A stretch of DNA of 8,292 bases from an uncultured Oscillibacter sp. (GTDB taxonomy: Bacteria; Bacillota; Clostridia; Oscillospirales; Oscillospiraceae). Each line of letters begins with the position of its first letter. The stretch's first letter is position 1. The notes under the pieces were generated by a model that did no database searches, was not told the DNA's origin, and worked only from the letters and a program-made list of their open reading frames with translations. The position numbers were made by a program, and so were the translations under genes. The stretch is taken from positions 1 through 8,292 of the forward strand of contig CAJUQM010000074.1 of assembly GCA_910588005.1 (NCBI GenBank), read 5' to 3'. Positions 8,267 through 8,292 of the stretch are shown piece by piece.

Positions 8267-8292
8267 ATGACAACTGCGGCGCCGGCGAAGCA
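8267..8292 (+). CDS. Start of an unidentified gene, cut by window end
   Basis: ATG 8267 is preceded by GAGGAGGG (8250-8257) at suitable spacing; an in-frame GTG at 8264 is an alternative start. Only about eight codons (MTTAAPAK) are present, so the product cannot be named. The terminator just upstream suggests it has its own promoter or is read from the weakly T-rich gap. Confidence 0.5.

Overview
The window looks like a GC-rich gut Clostridia genome of the Oscillospiraceae (Flavonifractor/Lawsonibacter-like) kind. The basis is strong GGAGG-type ribosome binding sites, high-GC codon use in the right half, and protein families common in that group (DUF4234/SHOCT membrane protein, small Hanks-type kinase beside an XRE regulator). 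The taxon is inferred from style; no marker gene is present.

Left part (1-2160): the end of an integrative element. About 690 bases of structured non-coding DNA precede a tyrosine recombinase (694-1839, + strand). Downstream lie a paired TGGGTCA repeat, a 17-bp bidirectional terminator hairpin, a 46-bp 3' fragment of a tRNA-Arg(ACG) gene (minus strand), and a second paired TGGGTCA repeat. A tRNA 3' fragment flanked on both sides by arm-like repeats, with no 5' tRNA half, is what an attP or a junction between tandem elements looks like.

Middle (2160-4220): a complete retron on the minus strand. It has a consensus sigma-A promoter, a roughly 145-nt msr-msd RNA bounded by a perfect 11-bp a1/a2 inverted repeat, and then a 555-residue reverse transcriptase fused to a C-terminal TOPRIM domain. 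The protein has the retron NAxxH and VTG motifs and the architecture of retron Ec67 (Eco2; RT-TOPRIM fusions, type I-C in my recollection of the classification). The ncRNA also resembles Ec67, so this is most likely an anti-phage retron in a Firmicute. It lies directly against the element end, and a 160-bp MITE-like element with TA flanks sits 15 bp upstream of its promoter.

Right part (4220-8292): a GC-rich block of different character. A minus-strand pair encodes a small divergent Ser/Thr kinase and a membrane-anchored zinc-ribbon/beta-helix protein, overlapping by ATGA. Divergently, an XRE-type regulator and a DUF4234-SHOCT membrane protein are read on the plus strand. The intergenic region between kinase and regulator holds an inverted repeat that could be an operator. 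A strong terminator follows the DUF4234 gene, and the start of another gene is cut by the window end. The right-hand block suggests a regulator-kinase-envelope sensor module; that joint role is an inference.
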